A stretch of DNA of 64,000 nt from Pyrococcus yayanosii CH1 (GTDB taxonomy: Archaea > Methanobacteriota_B > Thermococci > Thermococcales > Thermococcaceae), in NCBI RefSeq assembly GCF_000215995.1, contig NC_015680.1, positions 1,501,160 to 1,565,159 on the forward strand, written 5' to 3'. The notes below the pieces were generated by a model. That model was not told the DNA's origin. It was given only the letters and a program-made list of their open reading frames with translations, and searched no databases. The stretch's first letter is position 1. Each line of letters begins with the position of its first letter. The position numbers and the translations under genes were made by a program. Below, one piece after another: positions 55,711 to 64,000 of the stretch.

Positions 55711-57213
55711 ATGGAGATAGTAAAGAAGGACATCATTCAGGAGTACGCCAGCTGGAGCAACCTCGACGTTCTGGAGAATGCCAACCGCTATCCTGGTCCG
55801 ACGGGCTTCTTCGCCTACGTGATGGAAGAAGCTCTGAAGGAGAGTATCTTGCTAATCCCTAAAGGGGGAAGAGAGGCTCACTTCTCCGGAGACATCTACA
55901 TCCATAAGCTTCCCTACAGCCTTTACATACCTTACTGCACCGGCCACAGCACGGCGAGGCTCCTCGAGAAGGGGCTCAAAACCCCGACGATAGCGTCGAG
56001 GCCGGCCAGGCACTTTGATACCTACGTGGATCATATAGCCAACTACCTCATCACCATGCAACACCACTTCAGCGGCGCCCAGGCTCTAAGCTCGGTCGAG
56101 TGGTACGCGGGGCCGTTCATAAGGAAAGATGGCCTCGACAGGCGTAAAATCAGACAGCAGATTCAAAGGCTGGTCTACAACCTCAACTACCCGAGTAGAG
56201 TTGGAATGCAGACACCCTTCACCAACTTCACCGTAACGCTCGACACCCCGAAGAAGATGCTCGAGGGCGACCACGCGGTTTACGATGGTAAAAAGCTCGA
56301 ACCCCTCGGTGAATACGAGAGGGAAGCGAAGGAATTCTTCATAGCTCTGACCACCGTGAACCTGCCGAGACTCGCCCTGAAGGCCAGAGGGGACGACGAT
56401 AGGTTCTGGGAGGAGTACGAAAGAATCCTCGAAACCGTGAAAATGACTACCGACTGGTTCCGTGAGCGCTACGTGAGGCTGATAACGAACTACCGCCAGA
56501 TGTACCAGATGATCCACCTCTATCTTGAAGAGTTCCCGAGCAGTCACTTCAATACCATTGGAATCCTCGGCCTTCCAGAGGCTGCTGTCATTTACCTTAA
56601 CGAGCCTGAACTCTGGACTGAAGGGAGCAGAAGGGGCTGGCTTAAAGCCGCGGAGGTAATGAAGGAGATGGTAGAATTCGCGACGGCCAAAGCAAGGGAA
56701 TGGATGCGGAAAACCGGGACGCCCTGGAATGTCGAGGAAGTTCCAGGTGAGAGTGCGGCCGCAAAGCTCGCCATAAGGGATCTCCGCGAGTTCCCCGAGC
56801 TCAAAGAGTACCTCAGCGATCCAGAGAACTCCATTTATTCAACCAGCGTAGCGCCCTACTACGGCTCCCTCGAGTTAGCTGATAGGATACGCATAGAGGA
56901 AAAGGTTCAGAGGAGCTTCACCGGCGGGGTTATGATGCACATCTTCCTCGGAGAGGAGCCTGACCCGGAGGCACTTGCAAAGCTCACCAAGAGGCTCATG
57001 AAGACAGACCTCGTCTACTGGAGCTACACTCCCGCTGTAACGGTCTGCAACGATTGTAAATTTTCAACCACAGGCCTTCACACCCACTGTCCGAGATGCG
57101 GAAGCGAGAACGTCGAGATATGGAGCAGGATTATCGGCTATTATCGCCCGCTCAGGAACTGGAACCCCTTCAGGAAGAAGGAGTTCTGGATGAGGAGGCA
57201 CTACTCCTCCTGA
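55711..57213 (+). CDS. nrdD: Anaerobic ribonucleoside-triphosphate reductase
   Basis: This 500-residue class III reductase has the N-terminal FSGDIYIHKLPYSLYIPYCTGHS and the C-terminal zinc site (CNDCKF...CPRCGSE). It ends with the glycyl-radical loop RIIGYYRP. It lacks the N-terminal ATP-cone found in many NrdD proteins, so allosteric control may differ. It makes dNTPs without oxygen. ATG 55711 follows GGTGGTC. The activating enzyme gene follows after 21 bases. Confidence 0.93.
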   Translation: MEIVKKDIIQEYASWSNLDVLENANRYPGPTGFFAYVMEEALKESILLIPKGGREAHFSGDIYIHKLPYSLYIPYCTGHSTARLLEKGLKTPTIASRPARHFDTYVDHIANYLITMQHHFSGAQALSSVEWYAGPFIRKDGLDRRKIRQQIQRLVYNLNYPSRVGMQTPFTNFTVTLDTPKKMLEGDHAVYDGKKLEPLGEYEREAKEFFIALTTVNLPRLALKARGDDDRFWEEYERILETVKMTTDWFRERYVRLITNYRQMYQMIHLYLEEFPSSHFNTIGILGLPEAAVIYLNEPELWTEGSRRGWLKAAEVMKEMVEFATAKAREWMRKTGTPWNVEEVPGESAAAKLAIRDLREFPELKEYLSDPENSIYSTSVAPYYGSLELADRIRIEEKVQRSFTGGVMMHIFLGEEPDPEALAKLTKRLMKTDLVYWSYTPAVTVCNDCKFSTTGLHTHCPRCGSENVEIWSRIIGYYRPLRNWNPFRKKEFWMRRHYSS

Positions 57214-57234
57214 TTTCTTTTTGGAGGTGGTCCA

Positions 57235-58002
57235 ATGCTCACGAGCGGCTGGAAGAGCGTCAGCATGGTTGATGTTCGCGGCAAGGTTACCTTCACCCTC
57301 TGGCTCTGCGGCTGCAATCTGAGGTGCCCCTTCTGCCACAACTGGCGCATCGCTGAAGGCCTTGACTGCTTCCCCCTCGACAGAGAAGCCCTCCTCGGGG
57401 AGCTTGAATCGAGTTCGTTTTTGATAGACTACTTCCACGTCACGGGTGGCGAGCCGCTGATTCAATGGTGGGAGCTGAGCTCGCTCTTCGCCGGGGTGAA
57501 GCTCCTTGATGTCCCAATTAGCCTGAACACCAACCTCACCCTGGTGAAACCCCTCGAAAAGCTCCTTAATGTCGGGCTCGTTGACCACATCGCGACCGAC
57601 CTGAAGGCGCCACCCGAGCTGTACGGTCTCCCTACCGGGGCTACTGAGAGACTCTGGAACCTTTTCTTCAGGGGGCTTGAGGTCGTCTCTGACCACGGAA
57701 TCCCGCTTGAACTAAGAATCCCGGTGGCGAGGGGGCTCAACCAGTGGCCCTACATCGAGGAAGGGCTGAAGATAATAAACACTGACTTCCGCGTCGTCCT
57801 AAACCCTCTCGTCGGAAGACCCCTAACTAACCTGAGGGACGAGAACTGGTGCTCTCGGCACTGCTGGCCTAGGAAAGAAGTTTATGAACTCAAAGAAAAA
57901 CTGGAAGGGCTTTCTGAAAGTTTACGTCAGCAGTCTCTTCAAAAACCCAATGGGATCAAGCGAACACAATGGAGGCAATGTAACCGAAAAATTTATAAAT
58001 AG
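57235..58002 (+). CDS. nrdG: NrdD activating enzyme (radical SAM)
   Basis: This 255-residue protein has CNLRCPFCHNWR for the 4Fe-4S cluster and VTGGEPLIQW for SAM binding; it makes the glycyl radical on NrdD. From about residue 222 the frame reads LSESLRQQSLQKPNGIKRTQ. The +1 frame after an A5 run (57896-57900) reads more protein-like (GFLKVYVSSLFKNPMGSS) and continues to 58039. The C-terminus may therefore be frameshifted. The start after GGAGGTGG is clear. Confidence 0.85.
   Translation: MLTSGWKSVSMVDVRGKVTFTLWLCGCNLRCPFCHNWRIAEGLDCFPLDREALLGELESSSFLIDYFHVTGGEPLIQWWELSSLFAGVKLLDVPISLNTNLTLVKPLEKLLNVGLVDHIATDLKAPPELYGLPTGATERLWNLFFRGLEVVSDHGIPLELRIPVARGLNQWPYIEEGLKIINTDFRVVLNPLVGRPLTNLRDENWCSRHCWPRKEVYELKEKLEGLSESLRQQSLQKPNGIKRTQWRQCNRKIYK
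57992..58000 (+). promoter_or_regulatory. Thermosome gene TATA box
   Basis: TTTATAAAT preceded by purine-rich CCGAAAAA (BRE-like) lies about 90 bases before the thermosome ATG. The box is inside the last codons of nrdG, so it may mark that nrdG ends earlier in related strains. Confidence 0.55.
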
Positions 58003-58088
58003 TCCAAAGGAACCTATGACTGGAAGCAACATCAGGTAACTAAAAGCTTCCGATAGATAAAAAAACTAAAAGAGAGGAGGTGGGGGAA

Positions 58089-59732
58089 ATGGCCCAGCTT
58101 GCAGGCCAGCCCATACTTATACTCCCCGAAGGGACTCAGAGGTATGTCGGTAGAGATGCCCAGAGGATGAACATTCTCGCCGCTAGGATCGTCGCCGAGA
58201 CCATCAGGACTACCCTTGGACCAAAGGGCATGGACAAGATGCTCGTGGACAGCCTTGGTGACATCGTCATCACCAATGACGGTGCCACTATTCTCGACGA
58301 GATGGACATCCAGCACCCTGCTGCCAAGATGATGGTTGAGGTTGCAAAGACCCAGGACAAGGAGGCCGGTGACGGTACCACCACCGCTGTTGTCATCGCC
58401 GGCGAGCTCCTCAGGAAGGCTGAAGAACTGCTCGACCAGAACATCCACCCGAGCATTGTCATCAAGGGTTACACCCTTGCTGCCCAGAAGGCCCAAGAGA
58501 TACTCGACAGCATAGCCAAGGACGTTAAGCCCGACGATGAGGAGATACTTCTCAAGGCCGCAATGACTGCAATCACGGGTAAAGCTGCTGAGGAGGAGAG
58601 GGAGTACCTTGCCAAGCTTGCCGTTGAGGCCGTTAAGCTCGTCGCCGAGGAGAAGGACGGCAAGTTCAAGGTTGACATTGACAACATCAAGCTCGAGAAG
58701 AAGGAGGGCGGTAGCGTTAGGGACACCAAGCTCATAAGGGGTGTCGTCATCGACAAGGAGGTTGTTCACCCCGGCATGCCCAAGAGGATTGAGAAGGCCA
58801 AGATCGCCCTCATCAACGACGCCCTCGAGGTCAAAGAGACTGAAACCGACGCCGAGATAAGAATTACAAGCCCTGAGCAGCTCCAGGCCTTCCTCGAGCA
58901 GGAGGAGAGGATGCTCAAGGAGATGGTCGATAAGATCAAGGAGGTTGGAGCAAACGTAGTCTTCGTCCAGAAGGGCATTGACGACCTCGCGCAGCACTAC
59001 CTCGCCAAGTACGGAATACTGGCAGTGAGGAGGGTCAAGAAGAGCGACATGGAGAAGCTCGCGAAAGCTACTGGAGCAAAGATCGTTACCAACATCAGGG
59101 ACTTAACTCCAGAGGATCTCGGTGAGGCTGAGGTCGTCGAGGAGAGGAAGGTTGCTGGAGAGAACATGATCTTCGTCGAGGGCTGCAAGAACCCGAAGGC
59201 AGTAACGATACTCATCAGAGGTGGAACAGAGCACGTCGTCGATGAGGTCGAGAGGGCCCTTGAGGACGCCATCAAGGTCGTCAAGGACATCCTAGAGGAT
59301 GGAAAGATCGTCGCCGGTGGTGGAGCTAGTGAGCTCGAGCTCGCAATCAGGCTCGACGAGTACGCCAAGGAGGTCGGCGGTAAGGAGCAGTTAGCAATTG
59401 AAGCCTTCGCCGAGGCCCTCAAGGTCATACCGAGGACTTTGGCTGAAAACGCCGGTCTTGACCCAATCGAGACCCTCGTGAAGGCCATCGCCGCCCACAA
59501 GGAGAAGGGCCCGACCATCGGTGTTGACGTCTACGAGGGCGAGCCTGCCGACATGATGGAGAGGGGTGTCATCGAGCCCGTCAGGGTCAAGAAGCAGGCC
59601 ATCAAGAGCGCCAGTGAGGCGGCAATAATGATCCTCAGGATCGATGACGTCATCGCCGCCCAGAAGCTCGAGAAAGAGAAGGAGGGCGAGAAGGGCGGAG
59701 AAAGCAGCACCGACACAGACACTGAGTTCTGA
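58089..59732 (+). CDS. Thermosome subunit (group II chaperonin)
   Basis: This 547-residue subunit has the chaperonin signatures [28 protein letters not shown] and [13 protein letters not shown], with the apical domain around residues 215-365. It ends in a Glu/Gly/Thr-rich tail ([12 protein letters not shown]). It forms the hexadecameric folding ring. ATG 58089 follows GAGGAGGTGGGGGA. Thermococcales have one or two such subunits; which type this is cannot be told here. A heat-shock regulator site was not identified. Confidence 0.96.
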   Translation: MAQLAGQPILILPEGTQRYVGRDAQRMNILAARIVAETIRTTLGPKGMDKMLVDSLGDIVITNDGATILDEMDIQHPAAKMMVEVAKTQDKEAGDGTTTAVVIAGELLRKAEELLDQNIHPSIVIKGYTLAAQKAQEILDSIAKDVKPDDEEILLKAAMTAITGKAAEEEREYLAKLAVEAVKLVAEEKDGKFKVDIDNIKLEKKEGGSVRDTKLIRGVVIDKEVVHPGMPKRIEKAKIALINDALEVKETETDAEIRITSPEQLQAFLEQEERMLKEMVDKIKEVGANVVFVQKGIDDLAQHYLAKYGILAVRRVKKSDMEKLAKATGAKIVTNIRDLTPEDLGEAEVVEERKVAGENMIFVEGCKNPKAVTILIRGGTEHVVDEVERALEDAIKVVKDILEDGKIVAGGGASELELAIRLDEYAKEVGGKEQLAIEAFAEALKVIPRTLAENAGLDPIETLVKAIAAHKEKGPTIGVDVYEGEPADMMERGVIEPVRVKKQAIKSASEAAIMILRIDDVIAAQKLEKEKEGEKGGESSTDTDTEF

Positions 59733-59834
59733 AGCCCTCTGACTCTTCTTTCTCCTTCCGATATTTGCCCTTAGTTGCCTGCTTCTGAACCGGAAACCGT
59801 ATAAATTGGTGGTGTCACTTCTTCTTGGGGGAGC

Positions 59835-61238
59835 ATGGTCCGGATTGGAATAATAGGAACGGGGCTGGCTGGTCTCACCGCGGCCATAGCCCTTGCTGAG
59901 AAAGGATTCGAGGTTACCGTAATCGGACCGGGGCCCAGGTATTCGAACTCCTATCTAGCTCAGGCCGGAATAGCCCTGCCAGTGCTGAAAGGCGATTCTC
60001 CAAGGGCTCATGTCCTTGACACGCTGAGGGGTGGGAAGTTTCTCAATGATGAGGCCGTCGTCTGGAACGTCATCTCAAAGGCTTCCGAAGCCTACGACTT
60101 CTTGATATCCCTTGGCGTCCAGTTCACAGAAAACGAGCTCGAGGGCGGCCACTCCTTCCCCCGCGTCTTCACGATAAGGAACGAGACCGGCAGGCATATT
60201 ATGAAGCTCCTCTTCACTCATGCAAAGGAGCTGAACGTTCACTTCGTCAAGGGGATAGCCGAAGAGCTGGCCGTCGTGGGCCGCAAGGCGATCGGAGTCT
60301 TTATGGAGGGAGAGCTCTGGAGGTTCGACGCCGTTGTCATTGCAACGGGAGGTTACTCTGCCCTCTTCAAGTACACGGCTGGCTCCTCCCTAAACCTTGG
60401 AACCCTAATAGGGGACGCGGCCCTCAAGGGGGCACGGCTCAGGGACTTGGAGTTCGTCCAGTTTCATCCGACAGGCTTCGTGGGAAAGCACGGCGTTAAG
60501 CTCATAAGTGAGGCCGTAAGGGGAGCCGGTGCGAAGCTCGTAACCGGGGATGGAGAGCGGTTCGTCAACGAGCTCGAGACGAGAGACGTCGTCGCGAGGG
60601 CGATATACCTGAAAATGCTTGAAGGGAAAGGGGTCTTTCTTGACGCCACGGAGATAAAGGACTTCAAGTCGAGGTTCCCCGGGATATACGCCTTCCTGAG
60701 AAAGGAGGGCATAAACCCGGCCAGAGACCTCATACCTGTGACCCCCGTAGCTCATTACACCATGGGGGGCGTGAACACCGATATATGGTATAGAACGGAC
60801 ATAGAGAACCTCTACGCCATAGGAGAAGCGGCGGCTAACGGCTTCCATGGGGCCAATAGACTTGCCAGCAACTCCCTTCTGGAGTGTGTTGTGAGCGGTC
60901 TTGAGGTTGGAAGAACAATAGCGAGGGACAGGCCAAGGGGGGAGGTCGTAGGAGAGCCGAGGTATGAGGGGTTCGAAGCAGGAGACATCGAAGGGCTAAG
61001 AGAGCTCCTCTGGAATCATGCGGGCATCGTGAGGGATGCAGAAGGGCTCAGAGAGGGTCTCAGGAAGTTGGAGGGCATTGAGGCCGACCCAAGGCTGAAG
61101 CTCCTTGCAAGAGGAATCTTAGAATGCGCCCTGACAAGGGAAGAAAGTAGGGGAGCCCACTATCGCACTGACTTTCCCTTCACGAGGGAGGAGCTCAGGA
61201 AGCCGAGCTTTTTTGACGGGAAGTGCAAGCTTGGGTAA
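59835..61238 (+). CDS. nadB: L-aspartate oxidase
   Basis: This 467-residue flavoprotein has the FAD loop IIGTGLAGLTAAIALAEK, VVIATGGYSALF, EFVQFHPTGF and GEAAANGFHGANRLASNSLL, as in NadB. It makes iminoaspartate for NAD synthesis. The usual partners nadA and nadC are not in the rest of the window. The ATG follows GGGGGAGC. The C-terminus is slightly shorter than in bacteria. Confidence 0.92.
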   Translation: MVRIGIIGTGLAGLTAAIALAEKGFEVTVIGPGPRYSNSYLAQAGIALPVLKGDSPRAHVLDTLRGGKFLNDEAVVWNVISKASEAYDFLISLGVQFTENELEGGHSFPRVFTIRNETGRHIMKLLFTHAKELNVHFVKGIAEELAVVGRKAIGVFMEGELWRFDAVVIATGGYSALFKYTAGSSLNLGTLIGDAALKGARLRDLEFVQFHPTGFVGKHGVKLISEAVRGAGAKLVTGDGERFVNELETRDVVARAIYLKMLEGKGVFLDATEIKDFKSRFPGIYAFLRKEGINPARDLIPVTPVAHYTMGGVNTDIWYRTDIENLYAIGEAAANGFHGANRLASNSLLECVVSGLEVGRTIARDRPRGEVVGEPRYEGFEAGDIEGLRELLWNHAGIVRDAEGLREGLRKLEGIEADPRLKLLARGILECALTREESRGAHYRTDFPFTREELRKPSFFDGKCKLG

Positions 61239-61320
61239 AAAGAAACGGTTTAGTAATGCCTTCTTAAAAAGAGGAAAAGGGAGACCCAAAGAGTAACTCC
61301 AAATTGACTTCCTTTTCGCA

Positions 61321-61354
61321 CCTGAAGGGCGAGGCTTTCAAAAGAAAAATGTAA
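61321..61354 (-). repeat. Second copy of the IS-like end fragment
   Basis: Read on the minus strand this 34-base segment equals 47026-47059 with one change (TTCAGG in place of TTTAGG). The hairpin part that follows in the first copy is absent. It lies between nadB and the S9 peptidase gene, 21 bases from the latter's stop. Confidence 0.55.
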
Positions 61355-61375
61355 AAGAAAGAATTGCGAGCTTGA

Positions 61376-63268
61376 CTACCTCAGCCACTTCTCCATCCAT
61401 CCGACTATTAGCTCAAGCCTCCTGACCCTGTGCTTCGGCTTACCAGAGCGGCTTAAGTCGTGGTTCTCTCCTGGAAATATTGCAAGTTCAACTGTCTTGC
61501 CGAGGTGCCTGAGGGCCGTGAAGAGCTGGAGTGCCTCTGGGAGCCAGCAGCGGTAGTCCTCCATCGAGTGAATTATCAGTAGGGGTGTCTCTATGTTCGG
61601 CGCGTATTTCAGTGGGCTTTTGTCCCAGTAAGCTTGGGTGTTGCTCCAGGGATCACCTCCTATCTGGTCGGGCGCGAAGTAGTAGCCGATGTCCGTTGTG
61701 CCGAAGAAGCTCACCCAGTTGGAGATGGAGCGTTGCGTAACAGCGGCTTTAAAGCGGTTGGTGTGGCCCACTATCCAGTTTGTCATGAAACCGCCGTAAG
61801 AACCGCCGGTGACCCCGATTCTTTCTGCGTCGATGAAGTCGAAGCGCTTTAACGCCTCGTCAACGACCTCCATTAGGTCTTGATAGTCCCTTTCGCCATA
61901 GCGCCCCCTGATGTCCGCAAACTCTTCGCCGTAGCCGTCGCTTCCCCTTGGGTTGGAGAAGATCACGACGAAGCCTTTCGCTGTTAAAACGTGGAATTCA
62001 TGCATGAAGGCATAGCCGTAGGCTGTCTTTGGCCCGCCGTGGATTTCCAGAACGGCCGGATACTTTTTGCCAGGCTTGAAACCAACGGGCTTCATTATCC
62101 AGGCGTCTATCTCTGCGCCATCACTTGCCCTGACTTTGAAGTGCTCGGGCTTTGAAAGGCTGTATTCTCTTATCCAGCCGTTGAAGTTCGTGACCCTCTT
62201 CTCCTTCCCGTCACGCAGGACGTAGAGCTCGAGCGGGGTAACAGCATCCTGGGCGGTGAAAGCTATGTAGTCACCGATGGAGAAGCTTTCAACGCTCTTG
62301 TCTCCTCCAACGATGCGCTCTATCTTTCCTTCGAGGTTAACCCTGAAGAGGTTTGCTCTAGGACCATCGGTGGCCACGTAATAGACCCAGCTATCTTTGA
62401 AGACCAGCTCGGCCCTCTGTGGTCCTCTCACGTCGCTGTTCAGGGAGTTGTAGGCTGTTCTATCCAAGCTATTGGTCAGTTTTCTGAGCTCGCCCGTCTT
62501 AGGATTGTAGTGGTATATATGGGCGTTCGTGGGTATTCCACGCTCGAGGGTGTTCGCTTTGAGGATGAATGTCCCGTCGTCGAGCGGGACGAAGTCGAGG
62601 ATCCTCCATTTGCCTAGTGTTAGTCTCTTGACCTTCCTGCCCTCCAGAACGTAGAGGTCGCTTATCATGGGCCTCTTTTCCCTGTCTTCTTGAGCGGTGA
62701 AGTAAAGCTTTCCGCCGTGGAACCTTATCGTGCTGACGTGGAGGTTCTTGGGTGTTAAGCGCCTCTTCCTCCCGGTTTCAACATCCACTAGGTAAACGAC
62801 GTTCCTCTTCCCATAGACCCAGCCAAGCCCGTTAAACCAGAAGGGAATTTCCTTGATGATGTGAACGTCGTCTTTACCCTTCTTCTCAACGTCGATCGGA
62901 GTTACAACTGCTATGCTCTTCCCGTCCTCGGTGAAGCGGAGGTCCGTTATTCCGTATTTAAACTTGGTCAAAAGCTTAGCCTCACCGCCGTCCGTTGGGA
63001 TGACGTAGAGCTCGGCCTCCTTGCTCTCCTTTTCGCGTTTCGATGTAAATGCCACCAGCTTTCCATCTGGCGAAAAGCGCGGGTTGGCATCTTTTTTTCC
63101 GGCTGTGAAGGGCTTAACTTTCCGACCGTCGTAGAGGTAGAGCTTTGAGAAGTAGTCGTTTTCTTGAAGATTTATTTCTGTAACTTGAAAGACCAGCTTC
63201 TTGCCGTGGGCGTCGAGATTGCCAACGAGCTTGAACTTTTCGAGGTCCTTGATTTCGAGCCCTTTCAT
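61376..63268 (-). CDS. Acylaminoacyl-peptidase-like S9 oligopeptidase
   Basis: This 630-residue protein has an N-terminal seven-bladed beta-propeller (about residues 10-360, with PRFSPDGKLVAFTS) and an alpha/beta-hydrolase domain. The Ser nucleophile is in TGGSYGGFMTNW, the Asp in SMEDYRCWLPEA and the His in PGENHDLSRSG. Such enzymes remove acylated or short N-terminal residues from peptides in the cytoplasm. ATG 63268 follows GGTGGCCCTC; the GTG at 63277 is in frame. Confidence 0.93.
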   Translation of the reverse strand: MKGLEIKDLEKFKLVGNLDAHGKKLVFQVTEINLQENDYFSKLYLYDGRKVKPFTAGKKDANPRFSPDGKLVAFTSKREKESKEAELYVIPTDGGEAKLLTKFKYGITDLRFTEDGKSIAVVTPIDVEKKGKDDVHIIKEIPFWFNGLGWVYGKRNVVYLVDVETGRKRRLTPKNLHVSTIRFHGGKLYFTAQEDREKRPMISDLYVLEGRKVKRLTLGKWRILDFVPLDDGTFILKANTLERGIPTNAHIYHYNPKTGELRKLTNSLDRTAYNSLNSDVRGPQRAELVFKDSWVYYVATDGPRANLFRVNLEGKIERIVGGDKSVESFSIGDYIAFTAQDAVTPLELYVLRDGKEKRVTNFNGWIREYSLSKPEHFKVRASDGAEIDAWIMKPVGFKPGKKYPAVLEIHGGPKTAYGYAFMHEFHVLTAKGFVVIFSNPRGSDGYGEEFADIRGRYGERDYQDLMEVVDEALKRFDFIDAERIGVTGGSYGGFMTNWIVGHTNRFKAAVTQRSISNWVSFFGTTDIGYYFAPDQIGGDPWSNTQAYWDKSPLKYAPNIETPLLIIHSMEDYRCWLPEALQLFTALRHLGKTVELAIFPGENHDLSRSGKPKHRVRRLELIVGWMEKWLR

Positions 63269-63427
63269 GAGGGCCACCGGATGAGATAGGGCCTTTTTCG
63301 TATAAAAAGTTTAGCGTTTCGGTGAATATCTCAATGAGTTCACTGGGGACGGGGAGATTTGGGTTCTTATCCCGAGTGGGGAATACCTTTAAATCCTGAT
63401 CTTCGAGCATTCATAGGGTGATGAAGG

Positions 63428-63649
63428 ATGGCGGAGGAGCTAATCGAGGTTAAGATACCCAAGAGCCTCTATGAGCGCATAAAGGCGAGGATAGAGGGGA
63501 CGGGCTTTGAAAGCGTTGATGAGTACGTAACCTACGTCCTTAGGGAGGTCCTGGCGAGCCTCGAAGAGGAAGAGGAGGAAGAGGTCTTCAGCGAGGAGGA
63601 GGAAGAGAAAGTCAAGGAGAGGCTCAGGGCCCTTGGCTACCTCGACTGA
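63428..63649 (+). CDS. Ribbon-helix-helix (CopG-like) protein with acidic tail
   Basis: This 73-residue protein opens ELIEVKIPKSLYERIKARIE, a beta strand and helix of the RHH fold, then FESVDEYVTYVLREVL, and ends in a Glu-rich stretch and KERLRALGYLD. It could regulate the sulfate adenylyltransferase gene that follows after nine bases. TATA-like TTTAAAT is near 63390. Confidence 0.8.
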   Translation: MAEELIEVKIPKSLYERIKARIEGTGFESVDEYVTYVLREVLASLEEEEEEEVFSEEEEEKVKERLRALGYLD

Positions 63650-63658
63650 GGTGGTGTC

Positions 63659-64000
63659 ATGGTATCAAAGCCCCATGGTGGCAGGCTTATACGCAGGATA
63701 GTCGCAGAGAGAACCCGCGAGAGGATACTTAGTGAGCAGCATGAATATCCGTCCGTTCAGATAGATCATGGCAGGGCCATAGATATTGAAAACATAGCTC
63801 ACGGGGTTTATTCGCCCCTAAAAGGCTTCCTGACGAGCGACGACTTCCAGAGCGTTTTAGATAATATGCGCCTGAGCAACGACCTTCCCTGGACGATTCC
63901 CATAGTCCTCGACATCAAAGAGAAAACCTTCGACGAGGGTGATGCGATACTCCTCTACCATGGGAATCTGCCAATAGCGAGGATGCACGTGGAGGAGATA
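63659..64000 (+). CDS. sat: Sulfate adenylyltransferase, N-terminal part (cut by window end)
   Basis: The first 114 residues begin MVSKPHGGRLIRRIVAERTR and include GVYSPLKGFLTSDDF and WTIPIVLDI, the start of ATP sulfurylase. The start follows GGTGGTG. The catalytic His and nucleotide loops lie beyond the window. It makes adenylyl sulfate, or in reverse ATP. A sulfur-linked PP-loop protein lies at 5.0 kb but is not adjacent. Confidence 0.88.
   Translation, partial: MVSKPHGGRLIRRIVAERTRERILSEQHEYPSVQIDHGRAIDIENIAHGVYSPLKGFLTSDDFQSVLDNMRLSNDLPWTIPIVLDIKEKTFDEGDAILLYHGNLPIARMHVEEI

Overview
The window is a gene-dense chromosomal piece of a hyperthermophilic euryarchaeon of the order Thermococcales (Pyrococcus or Thermococcus). 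The support is: a radA gene carrying an intein, a thermosome, an mdxEFG-amylopullulanase-mdxK operon with a Thermococcales glycolytic motif in its promoter, a CGP-CTERM tail, GGTGAT-type ribosome binding sites, TATA boxes 20-30 nt before many starts, and many Thermococcales-type DUF families (DUF99, DUF835, DUF4152, HVO_0476). I saw no rRNA or tRNA genes.

Layout. 1-8.9 kb: oligopeptide transporter, a stand-alone PqqD-like protein, an M20 peptidase, a methyltransferase, a CBS protein, a PAPS-reductase-like PP-loop protein, archaeal asparagine synthetase and a phosphoribosyltransferase. 8.9-10.8 kb: methylmalonyl-CoA epimerase, MeaB and the B12-binding mutase subunit (minus strand). 10.9-18 kb: PP-loop ATPase, a C/D box sRNA candidate, a large unknown protein, an RCK-DHH protein, a DHPS-like protein, a 55-residue Glu/Trp-rich protein overlapping a Nip7 homologue, and a membrane Clp-fold protease. 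18-28 kb: the alpha-glucan locus (cytoplasmic GH13 enzyme, binding protein, two permeases, secreted GH57 amylopullulanase, ATPase). 28-35.8 kb: a KaiC-like ATPase with a coiled-coil HTH protein, SpeD, DUF92, a second C/D box sRNA candidate, PxpABC and a K+ channel. 35.9-50 kb: radA with its intein, a SPOUT methylase operon, CobO, tandem NYN proteins, a MobA-like protein, glycogen synthase, asparaginase, an Lsm protein and MobB. 50-56 kb: an accessory or decay zone holding a broken VapBC pair, a second VapC remnant, cobalamin salvage genes (cbiZ, cobZ-like, cobS, cobY), a frameshifted GH114-type lipoprotein, a CRISPR leader-like stretch with one collapsed repeat, and another pseudogene. 56-64 kb: class III ribonucleotide reductase and its activase, thermosome, NadB, an S9 peptidase, a ribbon-helix-helix protein and the start of sulfate adenylyltransferase.

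How the genes fit together. Extracellular starch or pullulan is cut by the amylopullulanase. Maltodextrins enter through MdxEFGK and are opened inside by the GH13 enzyme, while GlgA serves storage; the operator downstream of the mdxE TATA box fits repression by TrmBL1/Tgr. Corrinoids are salvaged (CbiZ, CobO, CobY, CobS, CobZ-like), which fits the B12-dependent methylmalonyl-CoA module at 9-10.8 kb. The most unusual material is the pair of C/D sRNA candidates whose C boxes sit on stop codons, the decay zone at 50-55.5 kb, the intein with one missing endonuclease acid, and a set of short palindromes, one shared between two distant promoters.
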